This document shows positions 10,531-22,272 of a stretch of 64,000 bases of DNA, piece after piece. The first letter of the stretch is position 1; each line of letters starts with the position of its first letter. Under the pieces are notes generated by a model, which saw nothing but the letters and a program-made list of their open reading frames with translations, had not been told where the DNA came from and ran no database searches. Position numbers and translations under genes: made by a program. The stretch is from Mixia osmundae IAM 14324 (Eukaryota; Basidiomycota; Mixiomycetes; Mixiales; Mixiaceae): the NCBI RefSeq assembly GCF_000708205.1, contig NW_014575552.1:186001-250000 (forward strand). Direction: 5' to 3'.

Positions 10531-11769
10531 TCACTCGGTGACAATTTGCTGCTTGGCTGATTGCTTTGGGCTATCGACGGGGCGAACGATGCCAGATTTG
10601 AGCATCGTCTGCACGACTGAATCGTTGCGCCAGACCGGGTTTGACTCTGCGAGTGACTGAGCAGCGCCTAGCAAAACCTCTGTGCTTGGCCTTTCGATGC
10701 GCGTCTCGACGAACGAATCGGCACGCGACTGTCCGATGTTGATCATCATGACTGCAAGTCGTATGAGTCAGGTGCTGACTTGATCTGCTTGGTTTGGAGG
10801 CATTACCTTGCTTGCCCGCTTCGTGAGCCTGCTTGACTAGTCTGAATGCGCTGTAGGTGGCTAGCGCACTCCCGACGACGAGCAGATTGCTTGCGTTCTC
10901 AACGAGCGAGTGAGATCGCTCCTTTGTCTTTGCAGGCACGTTCTCGCCGAAGAAGCACACGCTGGCTTTCATCGGTCCACTGCCGCAAGAGATACACTTT
11001 GGCAGATTGAACGTCGAGTAGTTGCGGTTCTGCAAGTCGACATCGCCGTCTGGATTCGTGCGAGGTTCTGTCCCGGTCCTCTCGAGTTCGGCTGCATAGG
11101 CTGCCCATTCCGGGTTGAGCGTCGAGAGGGTATCTTGAAATACGTCGCGTGAGATTTCATGCTTGCAGTCTGTCGTGCTTTTTGTTCAGCAGAGTGTAAA
11201 GCCAGAGGCACGACACTGACTGGTACAGTGGACATGCTTGAGAGTTCCGTGGAGCTCTAGGATGGTCGAGATGGCTTGCGAAAGAGAATGCGAGGCTCTA
11301 TGATGCAGTCGATCTACGTTCTGCATCACATGAAAACATATCAGCCCTTGAAGCTCATACGGTCGGCTGCACCTGCTTGTGTGATGATATAAGGCGCGAG
11401 ACCCATGTACTGCAGCGCTGCGATGGCATAGTGGGAAGGATTTGGCTGTGCCAGTCGGACAGGTGGATAGCCCAAGTAGCTCCTCGCCCAATATCTCTGC
11501 CTGAACCTCTCCGATTCAGGCGCCATGAATTCGCTGTAGAAGATCGGGCGATAGGTCTTGTTGATCGTGTAGGAACCATTGTCTCCGCGGTAGGCTCGTA
11601 TGCCACTATCGACGCTGACGCCCGCGCCGGTCAAGATGAGCGTCTTGCCGCGTCCTTGCTGAAGGAATCTGATGAGAAGCGAGATTGCATCCTCGGCCGT
11701 ATGCGATGATGTGAATGTAGAGGGCAGCGATCCAGTGTTGACAGGCAGCTGCGGTACCGAGATGCGCAT
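10531..11769 (-). CDS. Sirtuin (NAD-dependent protein deacylase), SIRT4-like class
   Basis: Four exons. Exon 1 (from ATG 11769) has the Rossmann NAD motif GAGVSVDSGIRAYRG; exon 2 starts NVDRLHHRA, giving the catalytic TQNVDRLHH with HGTLKHVHC; exon 3 has the zinc cysteines (LPKCISCGSG plus an upstream HCTNCKHE) and NLLVVGSAL; exon 4 ends in PKQSAKQQIVTE and a stop at 10531. Intron 1 (11321-11376) has no usable GT donor: only a GC donor (CAA|GCAGGT) keeps TQ joined to NVDR. Introns 2 and 3 are ordinary GTCAGT and GTAATG. The GAG-xx-SGI-x-x-YRG motif fits the class II/SIRT4 group, usually mitochondrial. It is divergent from eIF3c, 150 bp away. Confidence 0.88.
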
Positions 11770-11919
11770 CGATCACAGTTCTGCCTCGACACGCGTGGCA
11801 AGGTGATGTGCAGGAGTACGCGTCAATACTTTCTGTGAGAGAAATCTCGTGGCTCGCGACTTTTTGAGGCACGACGACCGAAGGAGAGCTGCTACTTTGA
11901 CTAGCCACAGCCGGTCACA

Positions 11920-14746
11920 ATGTCGTTCTTCAGGCGAGCAGGTGACTCGTCGGGCTCAGAGTCCGAAGAATCCGAAGAAGAGCTCTTGTCGTCCTCTGAG
12001 GGCGAAGGAGAGGCGCCCGCCAAAAAGTCGACGATCAACCGTTCCGCTTTCCTCGCAGGCGGTGATGATGACTCTGACTCTGACGACGATGACGATGAGG
12101 ATGACATGGATGCCTCTGGCTCGGATGAGAGCGACGAGGATGGCAACAAGAAGTCCAAGTCGTCCATGCGCAGCCGTTTCTTAGCAGGCGCAGACTCGGA
12201 CTCTGACTCTGATTCTGATGACTCGACGTCAGGCAAGAGAGTCGTCAAGAGTGCGGCAAGCAAGCGCGCAGATGAGATCGAGGCTATCGCGAAGAAGATG
12301 GACAACGGCGTCAAGATTGATGACTGGAATACCATCAACGCAGGCAAGCGACTGCGTTCTGATCAGCCCGAGCATCGCTGATGGATGTCTTCGTCTTGCA
12401 GAATTTGACAAGCTTCTCAGACTCGTCATGCGCGTGCCGGGCACTATACCAGGCTCCATCCAGCCTCTGGCCCCTACTTTCCTCAAAACCCTCGTCAGTC
12501 TCGACGAAGCCGTGCCCAAGGCAGGTTCAGCAGGCAAGAAGAAGATGAACGCCATCAATGCTCGCTCGCTCAACACCATGAAGCAAAAAGTCAAGCGATG
12601 CGTCAAAGAGAACGAAGCCGTGCTCGAGAAATACAAAACCGATCCGAAAGCGTACGAGATCGAATTCGAGGGCGACGAGCCGGAGCAGAAGACGAAGAAG
12701 AAGCGCGCAAAGAAGGTGAGCTGATACCCAATTCGATCTTATCAGTCGCTGATCAGTCCTTGCCGCTTGCAGACCTCTGTGCTCGAGGAGGGCGAAGGCG
12801 CCGACTTTACGACCGTCGGTAAAGGCGGCAAGGCGACAATCTACACGACCGATAACATCTTCAAGTCACTCCAGGAGCTACTCGAAGCACGTGGCAAGAA
12901 GGGTACAGACCGAACGGAGCAGCTCGCATCCTTTGAGCGACTCTTTGCGGTCTGCGACACGCCTTACTCCCAGATTCGAGTCTTGCTAGCGCTCATTAGC
13001 TCCTCTTTCGATTACAACCCTGTCATCCATGCTGCTTTGCCCATCGACTCCTGGAAGAGCGCCCTCCAGCGAATTAACGATCTGCTTGTCTTGCTGTCTA
13101 ACAACCCGCGGTACATCATACAGGAGCAGACAGAGGACTATGACGATTCTGTTGATCGTACACCACCCGCTGACGATAACAGCACCATTGTCAGAGTACG
13201 AGGCTCTGTCGTCAGCTTGATTGACAGACTAGACGACGAATTCACCAAATCCCTCAAGGATATCGATCCTCATGCATCTGAATATGTCGACCGACTGAAG
13301 CACGAACGCTCGCTCTATGATTCGCTCTTCCGCGTGCAGAGCTACCTTGAGCGCGTTCAGCAGAACGAGAATCTGCAACGGATCATCATGCGCCGAATCG
13401 AGCATGTTTATGCAAAGCCAGATGCAGTCACCGAGATCATCGAAGCGCAGCTGTCCGATCTACCTTCGGGTCTCACGCCAAAGGCCACTCGTACTGCTTC
13501 TCAGCTCATGCAAATACTTTGTACGTACTTGTACAGACAAGAAGTCGACCCTCGTTTGCGCGGAAGGGCCATGCTATGCCACATCTATCACTATGCGCTC
13601 CATGACGAATACTACCGAGCGAGAGACATGTTCCTGATGTCTCATGTGCAGCATGGTGTCCACGGCACCGATATCGACACCCAGATCTTGTACAACCGTA
13701 CTGTTGCCCAGCTCGGCCTTAGCGCGTTCAGGATTGGCCTGGTAGCAGAATGCGAAAACACTCTGCGCGAATTGATGGCCAACAGAGACAGCCTGAAACG
13801 ATCGCTTGCGCAGGGTCTAGCTCTTCAGCGTCGCGGCCCAGGTGCAGTCGATCAGATCTCGCCAGAACAGCAAAGATTCGAAGAGGCTCATCATCTGCCG
13901 TTCCATCAGCACATCAACCTCGATCTACTCGAAGCCGCTTATCTGACTGCCTCGATGCTGTTCGAGATCCCCCAGCTTGCTCATGAAGCTTACGATCCCG
14001 AACGCTACACTGGCATGAACAAGGGCATGCGGTCGAGATTGTTCAGGCGCAACTTTGACAGCTTCGAGAAGCAAGTCTTTGTTGGTCCGCCGGAGAACAC
14101 TCGCGACTACGTCATGCAGGCTTCGAAGGCTCTTCAGCAGGGTGACTGGCAAAAGTGCATCGACTTGATCCATTCGATGAAGATCTGGAACCTCATGAAC
14201 AACTACAAGACAATCAAGAACAACCTTGCCATGTATGTCAGACTGCCCCAGCGTTCATCCGCCTGACTGACGTTTCGCTGCAGATCGATCAAGCGCAAAG
14301 CTCTGCAAACGTACCTCTATACCCATGCCGCTTTTTACGCCAACGTCTCGATTACAACCCTTTCGGCTGGATTCGCTATGCCAGAGCAGCAAGTCTTTGC
14401 ACTTGTCTCAAAGCTCATCTGGAACGAAAAGCTGGCGGCTTCGATCGACCGTTCTAGCAAAATTCTATCGCTTCAGCGTGCAGATCGTACGCAACTTCAG
14501 CAACTTGCTATCACACTGGCAGACAAGGCATCGCTCATGCTTCAGGACAATGAGCGTGTAGCATCTGCCAAGCTCGGCGACGGCGAGCAGAAGAGCTTCG
14601 CGGGCGGGTCTGGCGCTCGTGATGGTGCAGACGGACAACGACGGGGAGACCGTCCACGTGGTCGAGGTGGTATGCGCGGTGGAAGAGGCGGTCTGAGAGG
14701 CGCGTTCAACGCGCCTTTGGGTCGCACGGTAGCAGCAGGAAGATGA
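11920..14746 (+). CDS. NIP1: Eukaryotic translation initiation factor 3 subunit c
   Basis: Four exons (11920-12343, 12402-12715, 12773-14232, 14284-14746) encode 886 aa, close to the usual length. The N-terminus is a Ser/Asp/Glu-rich acidic tail with SRFLAG-type motifs, as in other eIF3c proteins. The middle matches the eIF3c N-domain (SFERLFAVCDTPYSQIRVL; MLCHIYHYALHD) and the rest forms the PCI module (DWQKCIDLI, QTYLYTHA, MPEQQVFALVSKLIW). The C-terminus is an Arg/Gly-rich tail. eIF3c is a core scaffold of eIF3, binding eIF1 and eIF5 on the 40S ribosome. Intron 1 (12344-12401) reads CAG|GCAAGC...TTGCAG, a GC-AG intron that joins INA to EFDKLL exactly. Confidence 0.95.
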
Positions 14747-14780
14747 AGCAACATGTACACCTGATGCATTTGCTTGTACT

Positions 14781-17700
14781 CTACCAATCACCCTGGAATC
14801 TTGCAAGTGTTTCATGCGCAGTCTCTGCCTCTCGACGTGCTGTCCTGCGTCGATAATATATCGGACAATCCGCCGATGTGCAAATAACGTCCTGATGCAG
14901 CGAGCCTTGACATCTTTGGCATTGCGTCCAGAGCCGAGCATACGCCGTTTCGAATTGAGACGCCAATGCCAGCTGAAAACGACGTTAGCGATCAGTAGAA
15001 AGAGGATGTGCCTACTTACTGTTTTGTAGTAGAGCTCTGCCGTCCGGGGCGCACAATTCTTGCACACGGCTACATCTGTGAAACAGTCAGTCGGGCCATC
15101 AATTCATGGAAGAGCGTACTCTGGCCCTTCTTCGGCACTATCGTCGATTTGCAGCCGAGACAAGTCATTGTCTTTTTGACAAAGCCCATCAAGCCGCCCT
15201 TTGTCGGTGCCTTGATGCTCACAGCGCGCGTATGGTCGCCGGCCACTGTGCACAACGTCAGCACCGACCGCGACGATCCGCAAGCAGTCTTACACAATGA
15301 GCTTGACTTTTCGCCCATGATGGGCTCGAAGATGCGCATAAGAGGTTTCGACAGCTGATTGTCAAGATAGTACCGTGTATCTATCGGCAGATTATGATCG
15401 AGAACGTAGATGGGATCTTCCGACTTTTCGTATGCCCGAGCGTCTGTGGTGCCTTTGATGATGACGAAAGCTACGCGATCGCCCAAGCTAGGTGCTGAAC
15501 CAGCGTCACGCTTCCTCATTCGCTCAGCAAGCTCCACATGCGCCTGCTTGGCTTTGTAGTCGGTCTTTGCCAGAGCTTTGGTGATGACCAATTGCGACAG
15601 ATCGATCTTGTTTTGCAGCAAATCTGAGATGACTTGCTTCACGTACTCCTCAGCGCCAGACAAATCTCGCTCGATCAGCATCTTATTAAGGCAAGTTTCG
15701 ATGACCGTCGACACTAGCTGACAATTGTCTCTTCTGACCGTCTGCTCGAACGCATTAGCGAAAGCCATAGGGATAGAGCTCAACCTTACTTCGATGCCTT
15801 TGGTGTCCATCTTGTCATACCGATCAGGCCGCGTCCAGTACAGGCCCGCGTATCGCTTTTTGCTGATCAGCAAATAGGGGTAATAGACTTTCTCGAACTC
15901 GAGCTTGATAGGTCGCACGAACTTCTCAGTCACGTAAGCGGCAGCTTCTGCGCCGAGCTTCATCGTTTCTGCGAGATCTTTGGTGCCAAATCTGACCATG
16001 ACCGAATCGGTATCACCATAGATGACTTCCGCGTCGTTCTCGTAGCCATTCTTGGTGTTGTATTTGTCTTGCACTTCCTGCTTGGTCCTCTCGATCATTT
16101 CTCTTCCGTACGCGGTCGTGCTGGTCGAGATAGGCAAGCAAGGCAGCTTGCCAACAGTAGCGCCCGTGAAGCCGTACACGGAATTAGCGCTGATCTTGAG
16201 TGCTAATTGACGACCATCAAGCACGGCGCGCTTGAAAGGATCAGTCTCGTTCTTCATGTCGTTCTTGGCTCGTTTTCTAGCAGATAAGAGATCTTCGAGG
16301 ACAGTCGGCAGCAGGCCTTTACGCTTGTGAGACTTTGCAAAGAAATCGCCATTCGGCGTCATGATGTAGTCCTTGTCTATCAGGAAGCCGAGGCGGTCGA
16401 TGGTCTTCTTATCCATCAGCGTTGTATAACAGAGATTGTGCGCCATCATGATGGAGGGATACAGCGAGCTGAAATCGAGGGTTGCTATCGGTACGTCATA
16501 GTAGCCGCGAGTTGGCTCGATGACTGTCGCACCTTCATACTGTTCATCGGAGCCTGCATACCAGAGTCAATGTGTGATCAATGTGTGCGTTGTGATTTGC
16601 GTACCTTCGCCTTTCAAGGAAGGAATCACATAGCCTTCTTCGCCAGCCTTGCGGAAGAGCTGAGACACGACTTTAATCTGTTGTCCACGCGAAAGCAGGT
16701 AATTGAATGGCACGCCTGTTACTCTCGCCATCTCGATGTAGTTGATGAAGCTCATGAGCTTGTCGAGGAGCCGTTGCGGTAAGTACGCATCCTTGAGACA
16801 ATACACCGCTAGACGACGTCGCGACTCGGGTGTACCGTTTTGTAACTCTGTGATAATTGAATGATGCACATCTTCCTTTTGCTCGCCTGTGCACACTTGT
16901 GAGCAGATATTTGCCTGACAAAGAAAGGTATGCACCCAAGAAATGCGCGCAGACCGCATTGAGAGAGTAGCTTCTGAGCTTGTGATCCCTTTGCATGACT
17001 TGCAGCACGTCAAACTGTATGCGTCCGTCCATGGGAGTCTCCTTGGAATCGCGCGTGCCGTAGGCTTTCGACGAGAAGCGAGACTCTTTCGTTTCCACCA
17101 TTTTCTCTGCCGAGCGGGCTGTGAGTATGTGTTCATGCTCCATCGCAGAGTCAACGCACTCGATATTCTGCTCATATAAGCAAAATCGTGCACCTTGAGG
17201 TGCTTCGCTCGAGCTATGAGGTACGGGATATCAAAGTTGGCAATGTTGTAGCCGATGATGACGTCTGGATCGGCTTCGACGATGAAGTTGCGCCATTGGT
17301 GTAGCAGCTCCTTCTCCTCTTGGAAAGACAGCACTTCCGAGCCGACGATGCCTTGACAAGTGTTCAGCGTGAAAACGTTGCGGATGAATGGCTTCTGTTC
17401 GCCTTGCCGGGTAACCATGTTTGCAATCTGAATGACGGGGTCAAATTGTGGCTCCGGAAAAATACCCTTGCGACCAGCGCATTCGATATCGAAGCTGAGG
17501 ATGCGGAGGGGCGCAATCTTAGACCATTCGCCTTCTGGCTGATGCGGTACTAGCGCATCGCATCTAACCAATTTTGATTAAGATGATGTTCCGATTGAGG
17601 ATAGAAGCTAGCGTACTTGCAGTCCAGCTCAATCTGGCAAGTCGAGATCTTGTCCATGTCCGGTCGTATGCTGTATTTGCCTTTTGCAATTTCGAGCCAA

Positions 17701-18785
17701 CTCATGCCTTGTATCTGTCAGTCGTGCGTTCGAGATGAGCAAACGCCGCTCATCTCTCAGCATACGGACCTTGTTGGTGATCATAAACTGCATGAGGTAG
17801 CCGACGTTGCTTTCAAACGTTATGGTCTCGGTCTTGCCGAAGAAGTCGCCCATCTGAAGCTCAGCCTTTTCGAACAAATGTAGAGGCGTGGCGCGTTAGC
17901 TCAGAACAGGACAGTATAGCGGGTGTGACTCATTTCTGACTTTGGGCACGAAGCGCTGTTCTGTCAGTGTGAGCTTGATGAACGGCGTCACATCATCGCC
18001 TCTGTAGCCCCATAGACTGCGCCTGTTGTGCACAGAGACAGAGTGGACCGTCTGGCCCCACTGGGCAAGTATGCGCTATCGCGATGTCAGCACCGTACGT
18101 CTTGTTAGCAAGGGGCTCACATTGATCTCGGTGTGCAATTTGGTGCAGTCCGAGTTCTTGAAGCCTCGCGGTGCGGCAACGTAAAAGTACGGCCTAAACT
18201 CTCTGACGTGCACCAAGACAGAATGGCCAGCCTGTCCGATACTGGCGAGTCAGCAGGTATGAAGCAGGCTAGGCCGTGATGACAGGCCTCTGTGACACCG
18301 AAGATGCGGAGAAGGGGACCGTCTGTCTCGCTCGCTTCGTCGATTTCGATCTGCTGAAAGACGATGTTCGTGGTGCGCGCGTCGATCACGCCGACAGACG
18401 GTCTTTGCCATCGCTGCTCTTTGCCTGAATCAGCAGCTACATGCGGAAGCGTCCTGTCAGCTGATGAGATGTCTGTAATGCAAGAGCGCTTGCCTACTGC
18501 GTCGTCCAATTTCTCGAGCACAGCTTCAAAGGAAGGCTTTGCTTGTGCCGCTTTCTTGAGTGTCTTTGAAGGTATCGAAGGAGGCCCGAGGCCCATGGAC
18601 GAAGGCAGAGCATGAGCGCCAGATGGCTTGACATCCTTTCTGGCGCGCTCTTGCTCCTCTTTGAATTGAGCACGCGCTTTGAGGACGTCGATGTGCGTGT
18701 TCGTCGTCTCCTTGAGTGGCGTACCCAGTCTGCGTCGCTTGAAGATGGGAGCAGACTCATCTTCTGATCCGCTCGAGTCTGCCAT
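14781..18785 (-). CDS. POL3: DNA polymerase delta catalytic subunit
   Basis: A gene of about 13 exons. Exonuclease motifs are intact: [12 protein letters not shown] (Exo I), [13 protein letters not shown] (Exo II) and YCLKDAYLP (Exo III). Polymerase motifs are [13 protein letters not shown] (A), [12 protein letters not shown] (B) and YGDTDSVMV (C). The C-terminus has the CysA zinc motif (CLGCKST...CKNC) and the CysB iron-sulphur motif (CQRCQGS...CTSADC). It replicates the lagging strand and proofreads with PCNA. Introns are short (about 40-60 nt). The one at 18232-18287 has GAG|GCCTGT as its only frame-keeping donor, joining FGVTE to AGHSVLV, so it appears to be GC-AG with a poor consensus. 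The gene ends 34 bp from the eIF3c stop and starts about 108 bp from the divergent TRM44-like gene. Confidence 0.95.
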
Positions 18786-18893
18786 GGCGGGCGGGCGTCA
18801 GTAGCCTCGAGCCTGGCTTTCGTCGCGATTGATCGATTGACAGCAGCAGAAGAAGCGCGTCACGTCGTGGCATGCTCGCAAAAGAGCCGGCGC

Positions 18894-20413
18894 ATGCTCA
18901 AGGTGCCTGCTTCTAGCTTGGGCGCAGAATGGGTCGCACTATGCAGTATAGAAGCTCGGTTCTCTGCAGGCTCATTCGTGCGAGCTGCTGTCGACTCGTG
19001 CTACAGCTATCCGAGTGACCATGGAGCGGCGACTTTCGATATCGTCTCGGATGACAGTGGCCCTTTCGAGGCACACGCTACACGGCATGACCCAACACTG
19101 CAAGACTTCAGATGTACACGTAGGATCGAGCGGGTTCTGCACTCTCCCGACACGCCCATCGAGCAAACATATCTGTTCTACATTGCCCGAGTTCCCAGCA
19201 AGCCGCACGATATAGCGCTTCTGGTGGGCACAAGCTATCCAGGATCATGCAAACGGTACACAGCTTTCAGGATGAGTCAGGCCGACTCGAGGCTTGAGCT
19301 GCTCGAAGCAGTCCCCACTACGAACGATGGCACAGATGACCGCAAGCAGATCGACGAGGCGCGCAAGACGGCGGAAATGCTGCTTGCAGACCTCGATCGT
19401 CGCGCTCGAGTGCTGCCGGAGCCGTCACACAGCCCTTTTACTATCTGCTCAGCTAACGTTGAAGCTCTCTGCGAGGTCGGCCCTGTTTGCCATCATAAGT
19501 GTACGCTTAGGATGCGTGTGACAGAGGCTAAAGGATAAGCATGCCTGGATTATCGACGCGTTTCCGAAGAGAGAACTTGCGGTCAAGCATCTACAGGAGG
19601 TACGCAATGTACACACGTCTAATGCGCTCGCTCAGCGTGCATGCAGGACGCGGGCTTAGCTGCCTATACGATTTGTCTGTTCGACAAGCTGTATGGGCCA
19701 GGTGGCCAACCCGAAGGAGGTTTTGTTGACATTGGCTGCGGCAGTGGTTTGCTGTGAGCTTGACGAGGCTCCCTCCTCGCCGCTGATCAGCTCGCAGGGT
19801 TCACATACTTACACAAGCGGGATACCGTGGCTTTGGACTCGATGCTCAGCGAGATACGCATTGGGATCTATGGCAGAGCTTCGATGGCACCTCGGCGGAT
19901 CTGCGTCAGATCGAGCTCAATCTCTGCAGCCAATTCACTTGCGCAGCTGAAGAGCTCCCAGCGGGCGCACACCTGATCGGCAACCATGCAGATAAGCTGA
20001 CGCCCTGGCTGCCCCTTTTGGCTGCAAAGTCACACGCAAGTGGTTTTATCAACGTTCCTTGCTGTCCTCATACACTTGATGGTTCCTTCATCGCACAAGT
20101 CCATCGTATGCCCGCAAGCATTCCTGCTCGAATGCTGTATGGGTATGGCAAGCAAGGCGGCATGCGTCTGAAGGCTAGTCGATCGGAAGCTTATCAGGAT
20201 TATCTCTGTGATCTTGCTTGGCAATGTGGCTGGGTCTCCATGCGCGTCACCATGCCTATCTCCGCCTTGCGCAATGTCGCACTCATCGGATTGTCACGCA
20301 CCTGGCACGATGCCCAGCTCGATAACGTCGATCAAGTCACCCAGGTGCAGCAAGCGGTCGCGGCAAGGCTTGAAAGGCTCGTGTCAGAAGCTGCAATAGT
20401 CAAGGAGAGCTAG
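18894..20413 (+). CDS. TRM44: tRNA (uracil-44) 2'-O-methyltransferase
   Basis: About four exons. The N-terminal half is poorly conserved; then come RLKDKHAWIIDAFPKRE, DAGLAAYTICLF and the S-adenosylmethionine loop GGFVDIGCGSGLL. Later segments include GNHADKLTPWLPLLAA and the characteristic NVPCCPHTLDGSF. These are hallmarks of Trm44, which methylates the ribose of U44 in serine tRNAs. Introns were inferred at about 19467-19512, 19596-19647 and 19751-19799. The first ATG in frame is 18894 (MLKVPASSLGAEW); an upstream exon is not excluded. The stop TAG at 20411-20413 overlaps, through a shared CTAG, the stop of the convergent THOC7-like gene. Confidence 0.88.
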
Positions 20414-21430
20414 CGAGTGTCCATCTCGCCCTCTTCTATCGTCTTGTCCGCCTCGATCATGCTGGCATCGACCGACTCGTCCGGCCGTTGAGCCTCGCGC
20501 CGCGATCGTCTCGGCTCGAATTCGGGTGCAGAGGGATCGAGCTTTGTCGGCCTGTCATCTCTCGTCTCGCCTTCCTCGAGCGAGTCAGGTGACTTCATTC
20601 TCGATGCGGGACCGCTGTTGTCCGCACCGGCGTCTTCGTCGTCGAGCGTATGCTTGCGTCGTTCGGCTTCGGACTGTTCCTTGACGGCTGATGTCAGATC
20701 TTCGAGTGCCTTGACGATGACGTCGAAGCCGTTCTTGCGGTGCGTCCAAGCGTCGGCGTATTTCGTCTGGTCTGCCAAGAGCGAAGCAATATCGCTTTGT
20801 AGCCTGTCGATATTCCTGTCATTGCAAGAATCAGCTAGCGGATCTGACGCGTCGGGTCTGACTGACTCGAGAGAAGCAGCTCGTGTCGCCGACTTGTTGA
20901 TGTCCCTTGTGACAGCATCGTAAGCAATCTTGTTGAGTCGGTCTTGCTGTGCCAATGCGAGCTCGTTCTGGAGCGACGTAATGTCGTTCATAGTCGCTTG
21001 TCGTTCCGCGTCTGTCGCGATGATGAGCCAATGCCAAGCCTGGGCAGGAACAGTACTGACTGATTCGCGTGACCTGATCCGCATAGCTCTGCACCTCTCG
21101 TGCGCTCGCTTGCATCACAGCTTTACCCTTGCCTTTGAGCAGGAGTCCCTTGACATAGTCGAGCTCCATCTCGAACAAGACATGCTGTGCCTCGCTAGCG
21201 ACCAAGACATGTATATCAGCACGAACCTGAGCCACGCGATCTCGGCTGACATTTCTTCCTCGCTGCGAGCATCGCTGGCGGCATCGCTGAGCTGCGCAAG
21301 AGCGTAGAGCCTCGTCATGAGCTTCTTGAGCGGTCGCTCATCGTTGAGCAGCTTTAGTCGCAGCAAATCTGTCGCCTCACAGTCAGTGAGAGTCGTTCCA
21401 GCTCGTACCAGGCTTACCTTCGTCGCTCAT
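20410..21430 (-). CDS. THO complex subunit 7-like protein
   Basis: Starts at ATG 21430 with a 13-nt first coding exon (MSDE), then DLLRLKLLNDERPLKKLMTRL, typical for the N-terminus of THOC7. The central part (SEAQHVLFEMELDYVKGLLL; NDITSLQNELALAQQDR) is coiled-coil. The C-terminus is a charged tail (SLEEGETRDD; DKTIEEGEMDTR), common in THO subunits. THO couples transcription elongation to mRNA export. Introns: GTAAGC in the first, a very short one near 21190-21221 (about 32 nt, GTTCGT...CTAG) needed to change frame, and GTCAGT...GACAG at about 21010-21060. The short intron is the least certain part. The stop overlaps that of TRM44 on the other strand. Confidence 0.75.
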
Positions 21431-21597
21431 GACGCGCAGATGACTGACTGCTCTCTCTAGATCTGACAGCTGCCAATGGCGACGGCGCACGTAGCAGGGT
21501 GAGAGCGCATCACGTGATCAGGGGCTGATCGCCGTACTGCTCCGGCAAGTTTCGCAAATTGATCGTTGCCACAAGTCATCACCTCCAACTCAGAACA

Positions 21598-22034
21598 ATG
21601 GCTGCCCGTGCTGCACGTACGTCTAGTCCTTGCACTACATCACAATGCACTGACTTGTACGTTGAATCGCAGAAAACTCCCTGCGCGGTCAGCTACACGG
21701 CTTTGCCCAACGCAAGTAACATGCTCATGTTTGTTTGTTACAGCCACGCTTCGCAAGAACTGGTACTCGCCCGAAGTGCTGCCCATCTTTGCAGTCGTCG
21801 GCGTCGCAGTAGGAGGCTGTGGATGGTACCTCGCCCGCCTCGCTCGGGGTCCCGATGTCGTCTGGGGTACGCGACCCTTGTTTTCACGCTGCACCAGCAG
21901 ACATTGACAAATTGAGACCCACAGACCGAAGAGGTAACCCGAGACCTTGGGAGCACATCAAGCCCGACCAGAACACCAAGCTCTACGCTGTCAACCAGGA
22001 GTTCAAGGAGAAGTGGCGACGCGACAGGCTCTAG
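21598..22034 (+). CDS. NDUFA4/B12D-like mitochondrial respiratory-chain subunit (MLRQ family)
   Basis: Three exons (21598-21616, 21744-21866, 21925-22034) give 83 aa, the family's usual size. The sequence reads TLRKNWYSPEVLPIF, a single membrane helix (VVGVAVGGCGWYLARLA), then the signature RGPDVVWDRRGNPRPWEHI and VNQEFKEKW. In fungi and plants such proteins associate with complex I or IV of the inner mitochondrial membrane. The first intron is long for this window (127 nt) and has an internal CAG that would shift the frame; only the acceptor at 21741-21743 gives the conserved reading. The second intron (21867-21924) joins W to DRRGN. It is divergent from the THOC7-like gene (167 bp). Confidence 0.88.
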
Positions 22035-22272
22035 ATCAAGCCACATTTGGCTATCTCGCCACTTTGTGTCTTGCGTCTAAGCCATCGCAAGTCGCAACTT
22101 CGATAGATTTCTCAACCTTAGATCATTAGACTCGCTGGGAGAAGGTCAACTTCGCATCTAGATGGCCTCCTTCACGACTCTTCACACTCTTTGCCGACCC
22201 GCGTGTGCGGTAGATCCGCACTCGCACTAGATAGAGATACCCGTTCCAATGCATTCACGCTAGGAACAGACG

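Noticed and set aside
7064-11769. A gene cluster for detoxification (CorA, GST-kappa, sirtuin)
   Set aside because: The three genes are neighbours only; nothing in the sequence links their functions.
11920-12240. Simple-sequence repeat of GAC/TCC triplets
   Set aside because: It is the acidic Ser/Asp-rich coding tail of eIF3c, typical for the protein, not an independent repeat.
12229-12636. Long open frame on the minus strand opposite eIF3c
   Set aside because: It mirrors a conserved coding exon, has no homology-like motif, and arises from codon bias on the other strand.
14465-15067. 200-codon frame on the minus strand covering the eIF3c end and the POL3 3' end
   Set aside because: Reads through a POL3 intron in the wrong frame; the conserved CysB motif lies in another frame.
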